A DNA stretch of 64,000 nt from Paragordius varius. Taxonomy: Eukaryota > Nematomorpha. The DNA lies in assembly GCA_964247055.1 (NCBI GenBank), contig OZ176052.1:7812001-7876000 (forward strand), in the 5' to 3' direction. A program made the translations under genes and the position numbers. The notes below the pieces were generated by a model. It was given only the letters and a program-made list of their open reading frames with translations, had not been told where the DNA came from and made no database searches. Shown here piece by piece: positions 63,025 to 64,000 of the stretch; the stretch's first letter is position 1, and each line of letters begins with the position of its first letter.

Positions 63025-63615
63025 AACACTGCATCCAAAATCGAAGGATATACAACACATTCATTTTAGTCCTTCGATTCAAATTGGGGAGTTAAATACC
63101 CCAGGCCTGTTTGAAACTGAATTCTTTTAAATTTGAAATAAATCGAAACCATGGCAACATTTTGCACTAATATAATATTAAAAACCGAAATATATAAAAA
63201 AATTTATTCAAAAATACTTGATATTACTTATTTTAAGCTAAAACCGAAAGGTAAAAATTCTGTCAACGTGACATGTGTGCAATGATAAAATTAAAAAATA
63301 ATACAAAATAAACCGCTTTTTCTGTTTATATCAATGTTAGATGTAATTTAAATAAAAAATAAGCTTTAATTTTACCCTTAAAATCAATGAAAGACGATAT
63401 TTTGCAAAAATTTTGTAAAAAAAATGGCGGCAAAGTAGTTTGACATGGAACTTTTTTCAAAACAAAATTTCATGTAGATATTTTGGTATATTTTAATTTT
63501 TATTAGGATAGAAGCAAAAATTTAAATTGAGACCGTTTCCTTCTGTAGTATTTTAAAAATACTAAATCAAATTTAGCCTGGGGTATTTAGATACCACAAA
63601 TTGGATCGAAGTGTT
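63025..63615. repeat. TA-target MITE with ACACTT ends, copy C (591 bp)
   Basis: It begins AACACTGCATCC with CCTTCGATTCAAATTGGGG inside and ends ATTGGATCGAAGTGTT, flanked by TA. It starts 31 bp upstream of the LRAT-gene ATG, so it occupies the position where the 5' UTR or promoter would be. Confidence 0.8.
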
Positions 63616-63748
63616 AATCAGAAAAAAATGCCTATATTTTATATTTTTTTTATTGAAAGCTAAAATAAGCGAAAAAGTGCAAATAAAAGTTTTAAATATA
63701 TGTTAAAGTTTGATATCAAATAAAAATATTTTCTTAAAATGCATACCT

Positions 63749-64000
63749 TAATCAACAATCTAATTTTTAAAAAGATTTTGTTGAAGCGTAATACATTTAA
63801 GCATGATGGAAACGATATAAAAACGTTTTCACATAAAAAAAATTTTTGATACACTGAACATATCCACTGCTTCTAAATTTTAAATTCAATGTTCCTTTGC
63901 TTTAAAATTGCTGAACATTTGTAAAAAATACATATTTTATTTAACATAATCTAGAAGACAAACGACTCTTAACAGTAGTGATAGAAATGTTTAGCATCAT
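63749..64000. repeat. Foldback repeat with GATGATGCTGAACATT core, copy III, cut by window end
   Basis: The left arm has TGCATACCTT, TTTTGTTGAAGCG and AAGCATGATGGAAACG as in 45974-46345. The window ends in AATGTTTAGCATCAT, the start of the opposite arm. Confidence 0.6.

Overview
The window is animal nuclear DNA: very AT-rich, with GT-AG introns and no operons, CRISPR arrays or prokaryotic signals. The host genes are typically metazoan: a laminin-type integrin alpha, a lysosomal aspartylglucosaminidase, an IQSEC/BRAG-type Arf-GEF, the germline RNA-binding protein Boule, a BMP1/Tolloid astacin protease and an LRAT-domain protein. The set suggests a bilaterian. I cannot name the species. Introns of 23-28 nt recall the very short introns reported for dicyemids, but introns of 0.1 to 3 kb full of repeats are also present, so the lineage stays open.

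Layout. 1-1610: no gene seen. 1611-17671 (+): integrin alpha in 29 exons. 19779-22378 (+): aspartylglucosaminidase in 8 exons. 22619-32537 (-): IQSEC-like Sec7-PH Arf-GEF in at least 11 exons, with a decayed hAT transposon in one PH-domain intron. 37624-43033 (-): boule in up to 11 exons, the first five separated by introns of 23-28 nt. 45187-51540: a transposon cluster, made of a second hAT copy carrying a nested 1353-bp element with a perfect 8-bp target duplication, followed by a broken Ty3/gypsy retroelement. 52712-62044 (+): complete tolloid in 18 exons. 62137-62994 (-): single-exon LRAT-domain gene, convergent with tolloid and 92 bp from it. 63000-64000: two miniature elements.

Exon models were built by hand from translation, splice-site consensus and remembered family sequences. 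In all five multi-exon models the exon phases add up to an open frame (1319, 331, 814, 863 and 1054 codons), which supports the boundaries. First exons, untranslated regions and alternative splicing are inferred. The genes do not form one pathway. Integrin and tolloid act at the cell surface and extracellular matrix, and BRAG-type Arf-GEFs are known to regulate integrin and receptor trafficking, but nothing in the sequence links them here.

Repeats. At least six miniature inverted-repeat families sit in introns and flanks: a roughly 290-bp hAT-like family with GGGCCG subterminal motifs; a roughly 590-bp family with TA targets and ACACTT ends; a CCATTTAC foldback family; a CAGTAAAAATTGAAATTATAC family; a short TTACAGTCA foldback; and a foldback family with a GATGATGCTGAACATT core. 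The most striking observation is the set of ultrashort introns in boule and aspartylglucosaminidase.
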